A stretch of DNA of 64,000 bases from positions 62,001-126,000 of the forward strand of contig NZ_WTPY01000004.1 of NCBI RefSeq assembly GCF_011378905.1, read 5' to 3'. The notes under the pieces are model-generated. The model did not search any database, was not told the DNA's origin, and saw only the letters and a program-made list of their open reading frames with translations. Shown piece by piece: positions 19,519-30,553 of this stretch (positions within the stretch are counted from its first letter, which is position 1; every line of letters begins with the position of its first letter). Both the position numbers and the translations under genes were made by a program. This stretch comes from Paraglaciecola sp. 20A4 (GTDB lineage: Bacteria; Pseudomonadota; Gammaproteobacteria; Enterobacterales; Alteromonadaceae).

Positions 19519-20955
19519 ATGGAAAACCTTGAATTGCCAACTTTAACCATCACTCCATTTAACATGCCCAAGCACTGTGCCATGAGTTATTTGTTCGCGC
19601 ATTATGCCCATCAAAACTGGGCTATGTTATTGGACTCAGCCAATAGCAGCCATGTAGATGGGCGATTCGATATCATGGTCGCAGACCCTATAGCGACCTT
19701 GGTGACCGTTGGTAGGCAAACTAAAATCAGTTTCCTCAACGCCCCTGAAAACGATTACCTTAGTGCAGCCAACCCAATTGAATTAATTCAGTCGGTAATC
19801 GATTCATGTTTTGTTGGTAAGCAATCAATCGTTGAGGCTCAGTCACTGCCTTTTAAAGCGGGGGCATTGGGGTATTTTGGATATGATTTAGGTCGTCGCT
19901 TTGAAACTCTTCCTAATATTGCACACAACCCATATTCTGCGCCCGATATGGCGGTGGGTATTTATAATTGGGCAGTCATAAAAGATAACGAAGTTGACCA
20001 GTTTTACTTGTGTCATTTGCCAATTGAACAAGGCGATACTGTCCCAAGTATCAGTGCGCTACAAAATATAGTAAATTTATCAGTCCACGCTACCAGCCAT
20101 CAAAGCGAACCTTTTACCCTTAATAGTCAATGGCAATCCAATATGGATAAAAGCGCCTATATTAATAAAATTGGTAAAATTCATGATTACTTGCATGCTG
20201 GTGACTGCTATCAGGTCAATTTAGCACAACGCTTTAATGCCTCTTATAGAGGAGACGAATACCAAGCCTATTTGCGTTTAAGGAATGCTAATCAAGCGCC
20301 ATTTTCTGCATTCATCCGCATTCCAGATTCAGTCATTATTAGTATTTCTCCCGAACGTTTTTTATCGGTAGATAAAAATGGCAAAGTACAAAGCAAGCCG
20401 ATAAAAGGGACCCGACCTCGTTCAACCAATAATGAAATCGACCTGAAAAATAGTCAGCAACTGAAACAATCAGCCAAAGATCAGGCTGAAAATTTAATGA
20501 TTGTGGATTTGCTGCGTAATGATTTGAGTAAAACCTGTGAACCCATGTCGGTGGCGGTCCCTGCGTTATTTGAGATTGAAAGCTTTGCCGCCGTGCATCA
20601 CCTTGTATCGACCGTGACGGGGCAACTCGCATCTAACATTTCTGCACTTTCATTATTGCAAGGTGCGTTTCCTGGTGGCTCGATCACCGGCGCACCAAAA
20701 ATTCGCGCGATGGAAATAATAGAAGAGCTTGAACCTGACAGACGTAATATATATTGCGGTAGCATTGGTTACGTAGGTGTCGACGGCGATATGGATAGTA
20801 ATATTTGCATACGTACGCTGCTGTTAGAAAACTCAAATCTTTACTGCTGGGCTGGGGGTGGTATTGTGTTAGATTCAACGGCACTAGAAGAATATCAAGA
20901 AAGCCTCGACAAAGTGTGTAAAATATTGCCCGTGCTATTAAAAGAGAATATGTAA
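19519..20955 (+). CDS. pabB: Aminodeoxychorismate synthase component I
   Basis: Together with a glutaminase subunit (not in the window) converts chorismate to 4-amino-4-deoxychorismate for folate synthesis. The N-terminal domain is degenerate; the chorismate-binding domain is intact, with DCYQVNLAQRF, SISPERFL, PIKGTRPRS, FPGGSITGAPKIRAMEIIEE and CGSIGYVG. The reading frame is open to a GTG at 19408, but the ATG at 19519 (MENLELPTLTIT) matches the usual PabB length (478 residues) and is preferred, although its ribosome site is weak. It is followed by the Nudix gene after 4 bases, so the two form an operon, as is common for pabB-nudL. Confidence 0.93.
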   Translation: MENLELPTLTITPFNMPKHCAMSYLFAHYAHQNWAMLLDSANSSHVDGRFDIMVADPIATLVTVGRQTKISFLNAPENDYLSAANPIELIQSVIDSCFVGKQSIVEAQSLPFKAGALGYFGYDLGRRFETLPNIAHNPYSAPDMAVGIYNWAVIKDNEVDQFYLCHLPIEQGDTVPSISALQNIVNLSVHATSHQSEPFTLNSQWQSNMDKSAYINKIGKIHDYLHAGDCYQVNLAQRFNASYRGDEYQAYLRLRNANQAPFSAFIRIPDSVIISISPERFLSVDKNGKVQSKPIKGTRPRSTNNEIDLKNSQQLKQSAKDQAENLMIVDLLRNDLSKTCEPMSVAVPALFEIESFAAVHHLVSTVTGQLASNISALSLLQGAFPGGSITGAPKIRAMEIIEELEPDRRNIYCGSIGYVGVDGDMDSNICIRTLLLENSNLYCWAGGGIVLDSTALEEYQESLDKVCKILPVLLKENM

Positions 20956-20959
20956 ACGC

Positions 20960-21565
20960 ATGACTAAAAATGAATTTCTCTCACGTTTTCATCATGCTCG
21001 CACCATCCCGATCGAGCCTGACTACCCTCTACATAGTGCTGGAAAGCCAGCTGCGGTGCTAATGCCTATGATAGAAAGGCGTGGGCAACTCAGTATGTTA
21101 TTTACCCTGCGCTCTAGGCATTTAAAACACCATGCAGGTCAAGTCAGTTTCCCTGGCGGTAAGCAGGAACCAAGTGATAATAATTTACTCAGTACAGCCC
21201 TTAGGGAGACCCATGAAGAAATTGGTGTTCACCCGCAATGCATTGAAGTAATTGGCAATCTTCCGCTTTATCGCACGGTAAGTCGCTATGAGGTTGTACC
21301 TTATGTAGGTTTTGTGCAAATGCCACTCGAACTAACCCTCGACACCAACGAAGTTGAATCCGTATTTGAAGTACCCCTTAACTTTTTGCTCGATAAAAAT
21401 AATCATTTTATTCACTGGGTGACGCGTAAGAATGCTCAACAACATCCGGTGTACTTTATAAAATGGCATGATCAGGTGATCTGGGGAGCGACGGCAGCCT
21501 TTGTGCGTGTTTTGTCTAATCATATCGCATCTGATGCTTATTCTAGCGAGAACACTATTTTTTGA
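20960..21565 (+). CDS. nudL: CoA pyrophosphatase-type Nudix hydrolase
   Basis: Probably hydrolyses the pyrophosphate bond of CoA-type molecules. The Nudix box runs from residue 67 (FPGGKQEPSDNNLL then TALRETHEEIG at 79-89), preceded by LRSRHLKHHAGQVS, the conserved region just before the box in the YeaB/NudL group. The first acidic box position is Asp73 rather than Glu, which is normal in this subgroup. The 201 residues agree with NudL. It lies 4 bases downstream of pabB. Confidence 0.9.
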   Translation: MTKNEFLSRFHHARTIPIEPDYPLHSAGKPAAVLMPMIERRGQLSMLFTLRSRHLKHHAGQVSFPGGKQEPSDNNLLSTALRETHEEIGVHPQCIEVIGNLPLYRTVSRYEVVPYVGFVQMPLELTLDTNEVESVFEVPLNFLLDKNNHFIHWVTRKNAQQHPVYFIKWHDQVIWGATAAFVRVLSNHIASDAYSSENTIF

Positions 21566-21713
21566 ACACAAACCTAGTCACGTCAGTATCATATTTTCAT
21601 CGCAACAGAATGTTTACATTACTCAATGAAAATATATCTAAAGTGTACGTTGTTCATCCCGCTACAAACCTGCACAATTGTGCTCCTCATTATTTAATAG
21701 GTTATGCGTTTTT

Positions 21714-23087
21714 ATGATCAGTGTTTTTGATATGTTCAGTGTTGGCATCGGCCCTTCAAGCTCTCATACAGTGGGCCCAATGAGAGCGGCAAAAGAATTT
21801 AGTCAGCAATTAAGAAACCTGAGCTTATTTGAAAAGACGGATGAAGTTCGCGCGGAATTATTTGGCAGCCTAGGGCAAACAGGCAAAGGCCATGGTACGG
21901 GTAAAGCCGTCATATTGGGCTTATTGGGTCATGCACCTGAAACCATTGATGCCGGGGCCGTCGACGATATGTTAGTCGCGGTGGAGCAAAGTCAAAAGCT
22001 ACTTTTAGACCAAACTATTCCCGTTCGCTTCGCGGCTAAAAATGCCATTGTATTCCATCGACGCAAAACGCTTCCTCATCACGCTAACGGTATGACAATT
22101 CATGCTCTGCACAAGGGCGATATCATTGCCTCACAATCTTACTATTCTATTGGTGGTGGCTTTATCATCCGTGCAGAAGATTTTTTAGAGCAGAAAACGG
22201 CGGCACTTACCTTGGTCGAAAAACCTGTACCCTTCGCTTTTTCAAGTGCCGAAGAGCTGGTACGTTTGTGTAAAGAAAATGGCTTTTCAATTAGTTCGTT
22301 GATGTATAAAAACGAGCAAGTTTTTCAATCAAAGAATGAGATTACCGCCAAGCTTTGGCATATATGGCAAGTCATGCATGAGTGCATACAAACAGGCATT
22401 AAAACCGAGGGGATCTTACCAGGCGGTTTAAAAGTGACTCGACGCGCACCGGGATTACACCGTCGCCTACAAAGTGAGAAAAATGCCGATCCGATGGTAG
22501 CTATGGATTGGGTTAATCTTTTTGCACTGGCGGTTAACGAAGAAAATGCTGCAGGCGGACGCGTAGTAACTGCACCAACCAACGGAGCAGCTGGCATTTT
22601 GCCCGCTGTGTTGGGCTATTTTGATAAGTTCGTGCGCCCAGTAGATGAAGATATCGTCAGTCGCTATCTTCTCACCGCAGCAGCCATCGGAATTTTGTAT
22701 AAAAAGAACGCGTCAATATCCGGTGCCGAAGTTGGCTGTCAAGGTGAAGTCGGCGTGGCGTGCTCTATGGCGGCTGGGGCATTAACCGAAATTATCGGCG
22801 GTTCAGTGGACGCAGTAGAAAACGCCGCAGAAATAGGTATGGAACATAATCTTGGCTTAACGTGCGATCCGGTAGGAGGTTTGGTGCAAGTGCCTTGCAT
22901 TGAGCGCAATGCAATGGGCGCGATAAAAGCAATTAACGCATCACGATTGGCGCTTCGTGGAAGCGGACAACATAAAGTGTCCCTCGATAAAGTCATTAAA
23001 ACCATGTGGGACACAGGTAATGATATGAAATCAAAATACAAAGAAACGGCTCGAGGGGGCCTAGCAGTTAATATTATCGAGTGTTAA
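21714..23087 (+). CDS. sdaA: L-serine ammonia-lyase (iron-sulfur dependent)
   Basis: Deaminates L-serine to pyruvate and ammonia with a catalytic [4Fe-4S] cluster. [16 protein letters not shown] opens the beta domain. The Cys residues in [14 protein letters not shown] and [20 protein letters not shown] supply cluster ligands. An in-frame TTG lies upstream (21678), but the ATG at 21714 ([10 protein letters not shown]) gives 457 residues, matching the single-chain family length. It is monocistronic with its own terminator. Confidence 0.96.
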   Translation: MISVFDMFSVGIGPSSSHTVGPMRAAKEFSQQLRNLSLFEKTDEVRAELFGSLGQTGKGHGTGKAVILGLLGHAPETIDAGAVDDMLVAVEQSQKLLLDQTIPVRFAAKNAIVFHRRKTLPHHANGMTIHALHKGDIIASQSYYSIGGGFIIRAEDFLEQKTAALTLVEKPVPFAFSSAEELVRLCKENGFSISSLMYKNEQVFQSKNEITAKLWHIWQVMHECIQTGIKTEGILPGGLKVTRRAPGLHRRLQSEKNADPMVAMDWVNLFALAVNEENAAGGRVVTAPTNGAAGILPAVLGYFDKFVRPVDEDIVSRYLLTAAAIGILYKKNASISGAEVGCQGEVGVACSMAAGALTEIIGGSVDAVENAAEIGMEHNLGLTCDPVGGLVQVPCIERNAMGAIKAINASRLALRGSGQHKVSLDKVIKTMWDTGNDMKSKYKETARGGLAVNIIEC

Positions 23088-23118
23088 CCTAGTTTCGAGT
23101 CAATAAAAGGACCTGCAC

Positions 23119-23152
23119 ATAAAAAAGAGGCAATACGTTGCCTCTTTTTTAT
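23119..23152 (+). terminator. Intrinsic terminator of sdaA
   Basis: AAAAAAGAGGCAA, loop TACG, TTGCCTCTTTTTT: a perfect 13-bp stem with a T-run. It may serve cysB as well, since the flanking A-run works on the other strand. Confidence 0.9.
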
Positions 23153-23209
23153 GTTTTATTGACGATTTATACCCGATAACAATATATCAACTGCAGCCTA
23201 TCCCTGTTA

Positions 23210-24223
<1,014 letters not shown>

Positions 24224-24379
24224 TTAATTTCTTATATACCTAGTGGCCAATTAATTCCATTAAATTTTCGAAAAATGCCAAAAAACTTCTGTATGGTAAG
24301 TCACTAAATCATTGTAAATTAAAGAATACTCGATTTTTATGCTAGTGTATTCAAGTCATTTGCAAACCCAAGGTCAAGT

Positions 24380-25072
24380 ATGAACAACAACGGACAGATT
24401 GATTTTGCCACAGTATTAGCATCAGCGGTGCACGACATGAAAAATTCTTTGTGCTTATTGATTCAATCCATCGAAGAACTTGGGCATACCCTTAATGATC
24501 GAGACATAGAGGTTGGTGAACACTTCGCATCTGCACACTATGAAGCGGCACGTCTAAACACTGGTTTAGTGCAACTATTGTCATTATATCGTGCTGGCAT
24601 GAATAATATGCCGTTAAGCATAGACGAACATTATGTCGAAGATGTAGTTGAGGAAATTCTCGCCGCCAATGAAAGCTATATAAATCATAAAAAAATCACC
24701 CTAAACGTTGAGCAAGAGCCTGAATTAATGGGATACTTCGACTCAGATTTAGTTGGCTTGTTGTTAAATGATGTGTTGATTAATTCCATGCGTTACTCCA
24801 ACAAGCATATTTTGCTCAGGGTATTCCAGAACGATCAGTATCTAATATTTGAAGTACAAGACGATGGGCCAGGTTATCCTCAGAGTATGCTTGAAGCAAA
24901 CACGGCGACCATGCATGATTTCGATCTAAGTCAGGGTAGAACAGGCCTTGGCTTATTTTTTGCTAGGTTAATAGCACAAGCCCACAAAGCGCACGATAGC
25001 GTTGGTTCTATATCGCTCGCCAATGGTGGCAATTTAGGCGGCAGCGTATTTACCTTAAAAATACCTGTTTAA
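24380..25072 (+). CDS. Soluble sensor histidine kinase without a recognisable input domain
   Basis: A minimal histidine kinase: residues 1-110 form the dimerisation/phosphoacceptor helices, with His18 in SAVHDMKNSL, and residues ~115-230 form a HATPase_c domain with NDVLINSMRYS (N box), VQDDGPGYP (G1) and GRTGLGLFFARLIAQ (G2). There is no transmembrane segment, PAS, HAMP or receiver domain, so input must come from a partner. No response regulator is adjacent. The next gene, 40 bases downstream, encodes a membrane-anchored protein of unknown function that is the obvious candidate partner. Start ATG at 24380, with 'aaggtcaagt' before it. Confidence 0.85.
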   Translation: MNNNGQIDFATVLASAVHDMKNSLCLLIQSIEELGHTLNDRDIEVGEHFASAHYEAARLNTGLVQLLSLYRAGMNNMPLSIDEHYVEDVVEEILAANESYINHKKITLNVEQEPELMGYFDSDLVGLLLNDVLINSMRYSNKHILLRVFQNDQYLIFEVQDDGPGYPQSMLEANTATMHDFDLSQGRTGLGLFFARLIAQAHKAHDSVGSISLANGGNLGGSVFTLKIPV

Positions 25073-25112
25073 AAATTTTATATTCAGGCAAGCGGTGAGA
25101 ATAGAGTAATAA

Positions 25113-25880
25113 ATGGTTTTCCCAATAATAATTGTGCTTATAGTGTCGTTGATTGTCATGGCGATCATCGTTAATGCCGTGCAGCAGCACCGTAATAAGG
25201 TCGAGGCCGAAAAGCGTGTAGAAGTCGCTAAACAGAAAAACGTAATTGATGAAACAGAAGAAATCTTGCTTGCGGCAGAACACATTCCCGTTAGTCAGCA
25301 ACTCAAATTCATTTTACAACAACGAATACTCAACGCCTTAAAAATTATCGGCCAAGTTAATCCTGGGGTAATGGACATTCGTAGCCGGATAGCAAACTCG
25401 ACAGGTAAACTCAAAACCTTAGCAGAGAATAAAGAATCAACCTTTCCTGACACGTTCACATTACCTTCTAATGACAAACAGGTGGTGCAGTATATAAAAT
25501 GTGTAAAAAAGATGCGTGGGCTGGTGCGCTCAGAATACACCAAGGGGCGAGTAGATAGCAGCGCTTTCATGCATGAAGATAAATATTTGGAGCGCTTACA
25601 ACTGCGTGCGAACGTTGAAACACTTATGCGCCGAGCAGATACATCCATGCAGGCTCAACAATTAGGTTCGGCTCGTCAATGTATTGAAAAAGCCATTACC
25701 GCCCTTGATAGTCAGTCCCAGCCTGACGATTACATTATACAAAGAAAATTGGAACTTGAAGGACAACTCAAAAAGATCCAAGATAATCTGCGCAGTGCAA
25801 ATACAGAAGATGTACTGAAGCGTAAAGAATCTGAACGCAATGAATTAGATGAATTATTTTCTGAGAAGAAAAAGTGGTAA
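25113..25880 (+). CDS. Membrane-anchored protein of unknown function
   Basis: I do not recognise the family. Residues ~2-22 (VFPIIIVLIVSLIVMAIIV) form one N-terminal membrane helix, followed by a charged, largely helical cytoplasmic region. That region has two candidate coiled-coil parts (about 25-60 and 200-255) and a middle section with repeat-like helices around LRANVETLMRRADTSMQAQQ and GSARQCIEKAITALDS. It follows the orphan kinase by 40 bases with no terminator, so they are probably co-transcribed. Its position suggests a membrane tether or input partner for that kinase; this is inference from proximity. Confidence 0.7.
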   Translation: MVFPIIIVLIVSLIVMAIIVNAVQQHRNKVEAEKRVEVAKQKNVIDETEEILLAAEHIPVSQQLKFILQQRILNALKIIGQVNPGVMDIRSRIANSTGKLKTLAENKESTFPDTFTLPSNDKQVVQYIKCVKKMRGLVRSEYTKGRVDSSAFMHEDKYLERLQLRANVETLMRRADTSMQAQQLGSARQCIEKAITALDSQSQPDDYIIQRKLELEGQLKKIQDNLRSANTEDVLKRKESERNELDELFSEKKKW

Positions 25881-25932
25881 CAAGCCACACCACTTAATTA
25901 TTCTATTACAAGAACGAGCACCTGCTACGAAC

Positions 25933-26826
25933 TTAAGATTTCGGCATATTTTGACTGACCCAATCCCATAATGCTTGGGCTGAAACTGACATATTACTCT
26001 GCTCTTTCTTAAGCATTCCTACCCGTTTTCTCAATCCTTCTCCCTTTATCGGTAGACAAACTAATCCTAATCTTTGCATTTGCTGCTGACATAACCCTGG
26101 TACAATCGACACACCCAACCCATGCTCTACAAATTGCCCTAACGTTGCCAATTGCGATGCTTCAGCTACCATACTCAGTTTTACATCTAATGTTTCATAG
26201 TGACTATCCACCCATCGACGGATAGCGGAACCGCGATTCATCGCAATAAACGGATATTTTGCAAGTTGCGCCCAGCTCAGCTGAGTACATTTAGTTAATG
26301 GGTGGCTTTGGGGTACAACTGCGATAAATTTATCAGTGAACATGGGAAAAAACGTTAACCCATCTAATTGCTCAGTTTCAAATGTAAAACCCAGCGCTAC
26401 CCTTTCGTCAGAGACCGCTTTAATAACCTGTTCCATTACAATGTCAGAAACACTCACCTTTACATTGGGAAAGTGCGATTGGAATTGCAATAATATTGAT
26501 GGCAAATGTCCAACTGCAAAGGACGGCATCGCAGCTATGGATAATTTACCCCGCCCCATTGAAAACACTTGTTGTAAATCACTAAACGCATCTTGCCAGT
26601 CGTTGACTAAACGTATCGCCGTCGGTAAAAAATCTAGACCTTCTGGGCTCAGCTGCACCTTACGCGTCGTGCGAGAAAATAACGAGCCTCCCACCTGTTC
26701 TTCCATCTTCTTAATAGCACTTGATAAAGCAGGCTGCGATAGAAACATTTTTTGCGCCGCTTCAGCAAATGTATTCGACTGAGCCACTAGCACAAATGCC
26801 TGGAGCTGACGGTATGACACATTCAT
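25933..26826 (-). CDS. LysR-family transcriptional regulator
   Basis: A 297-residue LysR regulator: winged helix at ~1-60 ([16 protein letters not shown], then [18 protein letters not shown]) and a two-lobed effector domain. It is divergent from the CoA-transferase operon; the ~117 bases between the start codons must hold both promoters, so it very likely controls scoA-scoB and possibly itself. The effector is unknown. Confidence 0.88.
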   Translation of the reverse strand: MNVSYRQLQAFVLVAQSNTFAEAAQKMFLSQPALSSAIKKMEEQVGGSLFSRTTRKVQLSPEGLDFLPTAIRLVNDWQDAFSDLQQVFSMGRGKLSIAAMPSFAVGHLPSILLQFQSHFPNVKVSVSDIVMEQVIKAVSDERVALGFTFETEQLDGLTFFPMFTDKFIAVVPQSHPLTKCTQLSWAQLAKYPFIAMNRGSAIRRWVDSHYETLDVKLSMVAEASQLATLGQFVEHGLGVSIVPGLCQQQMQRLGLVCLPIKGEGLRKRVGMLKKEQSNMSVSAQALWDWVSQNMPKS

Positions 26827-26943
26827 TATCTATTCCTTCCAGTCATTAATAAATTTTATTTATTAATAAGCATATTAATTCAACTTTACTATCAAAAGAT
26901 AGTCTCTATATTGATGTTAAATATACGTAAACGAGGAATAAAC

Positions 26944-27660
26944 ATGGCAGGGTTTGATAAAGTTGTAACCAGCTACGCAGAAGCGATGGCAGGCTTAGAA
27001 GACAACATGACCGTTATTGCTGGCGGGTTTGGTTTATGCGGGATCCCTGAAGGGCTTATTGGACAGATTAAAAGAATGGGCACCAAGGGCCTCACTATCG
27101 TTTCTAATAACTGTGGTGTAGATGGATTTGGCTTAGGATTACTTTTAGAAGACAAACAAGTGAAGAAGATGATTTCTTCTTACGTCGGTGAAAATGCGTT
27201 ATTTGAACGCCAGTTATTAGATGGTGAACTGGAAGTAGAATTAACCCCTCAGGGCACACTTGCAGAGAAAATGCGTGCAGGCGGTGCAGGTATTCCGGCC
27301 TTCTATACCGCAACGGGCTTCGGCACCCCTGTCGGAGAAGGCAAAGAGGTCAGAGAGTTCAATGGTCGGCCCTACATAATGGAAGAGTCTATTACTGGTG
27401 ACTTCGCTATTGTAAAAGCGTGGAAAGCAGATCGTTACGGTAACTGCATTTATCGTCATACGGCGCAAAATTTCAACCCAATGGCTGCTACGGCTGGCAA
27501 GGTCACAGTACTTGAAGTCGAAGAGCTCGTCGAACCAGGCGAACTTGAACCCAGTCAAATTCACACGCCAGGTATTTATATCAATCGAGTGATTGTTGGC
27601 AAATTTGAGAAACGCATTGAACGTAGAGTATTAGCAAAAACAGCTAACGAGCAAGGGTAA
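26944..27660 (+). CDS. scoA: 3-oxoacid CoA-transferase subunit A
   Basis: Alpha subunit of a family I CoA-transferase, probably moving CoA from succinyl-CoA to a 3-oxoacid such as acetoacetate. Motifs seen are [49 protein letters not shown] and the [18 protein letters not shown] segment. The ATG at 26944 has GAGGA 6 bases upstream and gives 238 residues; an earlier in-frame start at 26911 lacks a good ribosome site. Twelve bases separate it from subunit B. It could act in ketone-body or branched-chain amino acid catabolism; no other genes of those routes are in the window. Confidence 0.93.
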   Translation: MAGFDKVVTSYAEAMAGLEDNMTVIAGGFGLCGIPEGLIGQIKRMGTKGLTIVSNNCGVDGFGLGLLLEDKQVKKMISSYVGENALFERQLLDGELEVELTPQGTLAEKMRAGGAGIPAFYTATGFGTPVGEGKEVREFNGRPYIMEESITGDFAIVKAWKADRYGNCIYRHTAQNFNPMAATAGKVTVLEVEELVEPGELEPSQIHTPGIYINRVIVGKFEKRIERRVLAKTANEQG

Positions 27661-27672
27661 TAGGAGATCATC

Positions 27673-28329
27673 ATGGCACTATCTAGAGACCAAATCGCGA
27701 TGCGTGTGGCGCAAGAATTTCACGACGGTGATTACATCAACCTAGGAATAGGTATTCCTACCCTTGCAGCAAATTTTGTTCCAGCAGGCATGCAAGTCAT
27801 GTTGCAATCTGAAAATGGTTTGTTGGGCATGGGTCCTTATCCTACAGAAGAAAACGTTGATGCTGATATGATCAATGCCGGTAAAGAAACCGTTACTGCT
27901 GGTGTGGGCGCATCAATTTTCAGTTCAGCTGAGAGTTTTGCGATGATCCGTGGTGGTCATGTTGACGTGACCGTGCTTGGCGCATTTGAAGTCGACGTTA
28001 CAGGAAGTATTGCGTCATGGATGATACCCGGTAAATTGATTAAAGGAATGGGAGGCGCCATGGATCTTGTCGCTGGGGCAAAGAATATTATCGTTACCAT
28101 GACCCACGCAGATAAACATGGTAATTCAAAACTACTTGAAGCGTGTACCCTACCATTGACGGGGGTTAATTGTATTAACCGTATCATTACTGATCTAGCG
28201 GTTATCGAGGTTAAGGACGGCGCATTTCATTTATTAGAGCGAGCACCAGGGGTGAGTATTGATGAAATTAAAAATAAAACAGCGGGTAAACTGATTTTCG
28301 CTGCTGATGTACCAGAAATGCAGGTGTAA
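27673..28329 (+). CDS. scoB: 3-oxoacid CoA-transferase subunit B
   Basis: Beta subunit carrying the catalytic Glu47 in [10 protein letters not shown], which forms the enzyme-CoA thioester. [13 protein letters not shown] at the N-terminus and [15 protein letters not shown] are the other hallmarks. 218 residues, standard length. It is translated directly after subunit A and is probably controlled by the divergent LysR regulator. Confidence 0.95.
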   Translation: MALSRDQIAMRVAQEFHDGDYINLGIGIPTLAANFVPAGMQVMLQSENGLLGMGPYPTEENVDADMINAGKETVTAGVGASIFSSAESFAMIRGGHVDVTVLGAFEVDVTGSIASWMIPGKLIKGMGGAMDLVAGAKNIIVTMTHADKHGNSKLLEACTLPLTGVNCINRIITDLAVIEVKDGAFHLLERAPGVSIDEIKNKTAGKLIFAADVPEMQV

Positions 28330-28423
28330 TATTGTCACTTGAAAGCGAAAACTAAAATAAAAACTCCATAATTAGCGCGGCGATTGTATAATGCGCTCAA
28401 TTACATCTTAGAGTACTTATTTT

Positions 28424-29764
28424 TTGCAATTTAGCGATTTACCATTAGACCACCGCTTAGGTAAAGCCTTAGAAATAAAAGGCTTTGCTCAAGCGACCGA
28501 AATTCAAGCGCAAGCCATCCCTTATGCCCTTATGGGTAAGGATTTGATTGCCTCGTCGAAAACAGGCTCAGGTAAAACCTTAGCCTTTTTGTTACCTGCG
28601 GTACAAAGGGTGCTAACCAAGCAACCTCTTAGCCGAAAAGATCCACGAGTGCTCATTCTCGCACCGACTCGGGAACTGGCGAAACAGGTCTTTTTACAAC
28701 TTAAGTGGTTGATCTCTAAACACCAATTGAAAGCAGCATTAATTCTTGGAGGCGAAAACTTTAATGATCAAGTTAAAGCTTTACGCCATCACCCGCAATT
28801 TGTTGTCGGCACCGCCGGTCGCATAGCCGATCACCTAACCGGTAAGTCTCTATATTTAAACGGTTTGGAAATGCTTATCTTAGATGAAGCAGATCGCATG
28901 CTTGATTTAGGTTTTTCCGCTCAGCTAAAACAAATTAATGCCGCTGCGGATCATCGTAAACGTCAATCGATGATGTTCTCAGCCACTTTAGATAATGCTG
29001 CATTACATTACCTCACCCAATCTATGCTCAAAGCACCGCAACGTATTAGTATCGGTGTATCAGGCGCTGAACATAAAGACATTCAACAACGTTTTTTATT
29101 AGCTGACAACGTGACACATAAAGAACGATTGTTAACACATATGATCAACGAGAAAGATCATCGTCAAGTCATTGTTTTTACCGCAACCAGAGCCGATACA
29201 GAGCGCTTGTCGAATCTGCTAAAAGAGCAAGGGTTATACAGCATTGCCTTAAGCGGTGATTTAACCCAAGGTCAGCGTAATAATATAATGAGCGAATTTG
29301 GCCGCGGTCAACAACATATTCTTGTGACCACTGACATAGCGTCACGGGGACTCGACTTACTCAATGTATCGTTGGTAGTAAACTTCGACTTACCTAAGTT
29401 AGCCGATGAATACGTGCACCGTGTAGGTCGTACCGGGCGTGCTGGTAACAAAGGTGAAGCAGTGTCTTTTGTTGGTCCAAAAGACTGGGCGAGCTATTTG
29501 TCGATTAAAGACTTTTTGCAGCAAGAGGTCAGCTTCAGTGAAGTTGAAGGTTTGACCGCCAAATTCAAAGGCTTACGTCCACCGAAAAAAGCAAAATCAG
29601 TTGCTGAAAAGTCATCAAATAAAGATGCGAGTGCGCGAGCGAAATCTGCTGGGGGGGCAAGTAATCAAGGACCTGAGCGGGTAAAACCTATGCAAGGTAC
29701 GGAAGTAGGCGATCGCCCCATGAAGCGTAAACCTCGTCAAGTAATTGAAGACAACGACGAATAG
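28424..29764 (+). CDS. DEAD-box ATP-dependent RNA helicase (SrmB/RhlE-like)
   Basis: RNA-remodelling ATPase, likely acting in ribosome assembly or mRNA turnover. All core motifs are present: ASSKTGSGKT (I), APTRELAKQ (Ia), DEADR (II), SATLD (III), VIVFTATRA (IV), TTDIASRGLD (V) and HRVGRTGRAGNKG (VI). After ~375 residues of core comes a basic, low-complexity tail rich in Lys, Ser and Ala, common in SrmB- and RhlE-type proteins. The start must be the TTG at 28424: it yields the expected MQFSDLPLDHRLGKAL Q-motif region, and the next in-frame ATG would remove it. The exact subfamily is uncertain. Confidence 0.9.
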   Translation: MQFSDLPLDHRLGKALEIKGFAQATEIQAQAIPYALMGKDLIASSKTGSGKTLAFLLPAVQRVLTKQPLSRKDPRVLILAPTRELAKQVFLQLKWLISKHQLKAALILGGENFNDQVKALRHHPQFVVGTAGRIADHLTGKSLYLNGLEMLILDEADRMLDLGFSAQLKQINAAADHRKRQSMMFSATLDNAALHYLTQSMLKAPQRISIGVSGAEHKDIQQRFLLADNVTHKERLLTHMINEKDHRQVIVFTATRADTERLSNLLKEQGLYSIALSGDLTQGQRNNIMSEFGRGQQHILVTTDIASRGLDLLNVSLVVNFDLPKLADEYVHRVGRTGRAGNKGEAVSFVGPKDWASYLSIKDFLQQEVSFSEVEGLTAKFKGLRPPKKAKSVAEKSSNKDASARAKSAGGASNQGPERVKPMQGTEVGDRPMKRKPRQVIEDNDE

Positions 29765-29832
29765 GTCTGCTGTCACGTTGCGCGGCTATCGTCTATTTCT
29801 TTCAGCGTTAGCCGCCGGCAGATAAATAACAG

Positions 29833-29870
29833 GTTTAACGCTGGGCAATACTCATTGCTCAGCGTTAAAC
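29833..29870. terminator. Long inverted repeat between helicase and nitroreductase genes
   Basis: A 17-bp stem (GTTTAACGCTGGGCAAT / ATTGCTCAGCGTTAAAC, one G-T pair) with a 4-nt loop lies between convergent genes. A second short repeat, GCGGCTA/TAGCCGC (29782-29815), precedes it. There is no T-run; a transcript-end function is inferred from position. Confidence 0.5.
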
Positions 29871-29886
29871 AGGTAAATAGTTATCG

Positions 29887-30438
29887 CTACCTCCAGTATT
29901 CAAAAAATTCGCTAGCATCTCGAGCGGTTTTTGGTGAGAGATCTGTAGCTGGCGTTCCAAGATATAAAAATCCTACAATTTCGTCTTGCTCCGCACAGCC
30001 TAAGGCAGCTTTTACATAAGCGTTTTGAGCATAACTCCCGGTCCGCCAAATTCCGTTAAACCCTTGCGCGACCGCTGCCATTTGCATCGCGTGCACTGCG
30101 CATGAGGCAGAAGCAACCTGTTCTACCCAGGGCACTTTTTGATGCTCCACATACTTAGTAATTGCCACAATAACCATAGGGGCGCGCTTAGGCAACTCTG
30201 GTGCTCGCGCTATTTCTTTCTCAGTCATGTCCGCAGCAATCGCAGCTTGTTCAAATATATCGCCTAACTTGGCTAACCCCTCTTTCTCACAAATGATAAA
30301 ACGCCAAGGCGATAAACATGCATGATCAGGCGCTCGTAGTGCGGCTTGCATTATATTATTTAATTCGTCACCTGCCGGTGCAGGCGCTTGTAGTCTGGGA
30401 TGAGAACTGCGATTCAGCAGTAAATCTAAGGCATCCAT
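29887..30438 (-). CDS. ydjA: YdjA-type nitroreductase family flavoprotein
   Basis: A compact FMN-dependent NAD(P)H nitroreductase-family protein of the YdjA group (183 residues). Seen: MDALDLLLNRSSHPRL, APDHACLSPWRFI (FMN contact loop), ASCAVHAMQMAAVAQGFNGIWR and VGFLYLGTP, all closely matching E. coli YdjA. An in-frame TTG lies at 30456, but the ATG at 30438-30436 begins exactly where the family does. The physiological substrate of YdjA is unclear. Convergent with the helicase gene and preceded by the DoxX gene on the same strand, with a terminator between. Confidence 0.9.
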   Translation of the reverse strand: MDALDLLLNRSSHPRLQAPAPAGDELNNIMQAALRAPDHACLSPWRFIICEKEGLAKLGDIFEQAAIAADMTEKEIARAPELPKRAPMVIVAITKYVEHQKVPWVEQVASASCAVHAMQMAAVAQGFNGIWRTGSYAQNAYVKAALGCAEQDEIVGFLYLGTPATDLSPKTARDASEFFEYWR

Positions 30439-30508
30439 GGAATAAAAAGACCTCAAAGAAGAATAGAATTTAGATTATTATTATGGCGACTATCGAAAGC
30501 CGGGGCAA

Positions 30509-30536
30509 TAAAAAAAGGCGCAGAATACGCCTTGCT
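30509..30536 (-). terminator. Intrinsic terminator of the DoxX gene
   Basis: On the minus strand AAGGCG, loop TATTCTG, CGCCTT is followed by a run of T. It lies just past the DoxX stop and separates it from the nitroreductase gene. Confidence 0.82.
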
Positions 30537-30553
30537 TTATAAAGAATTTATAT

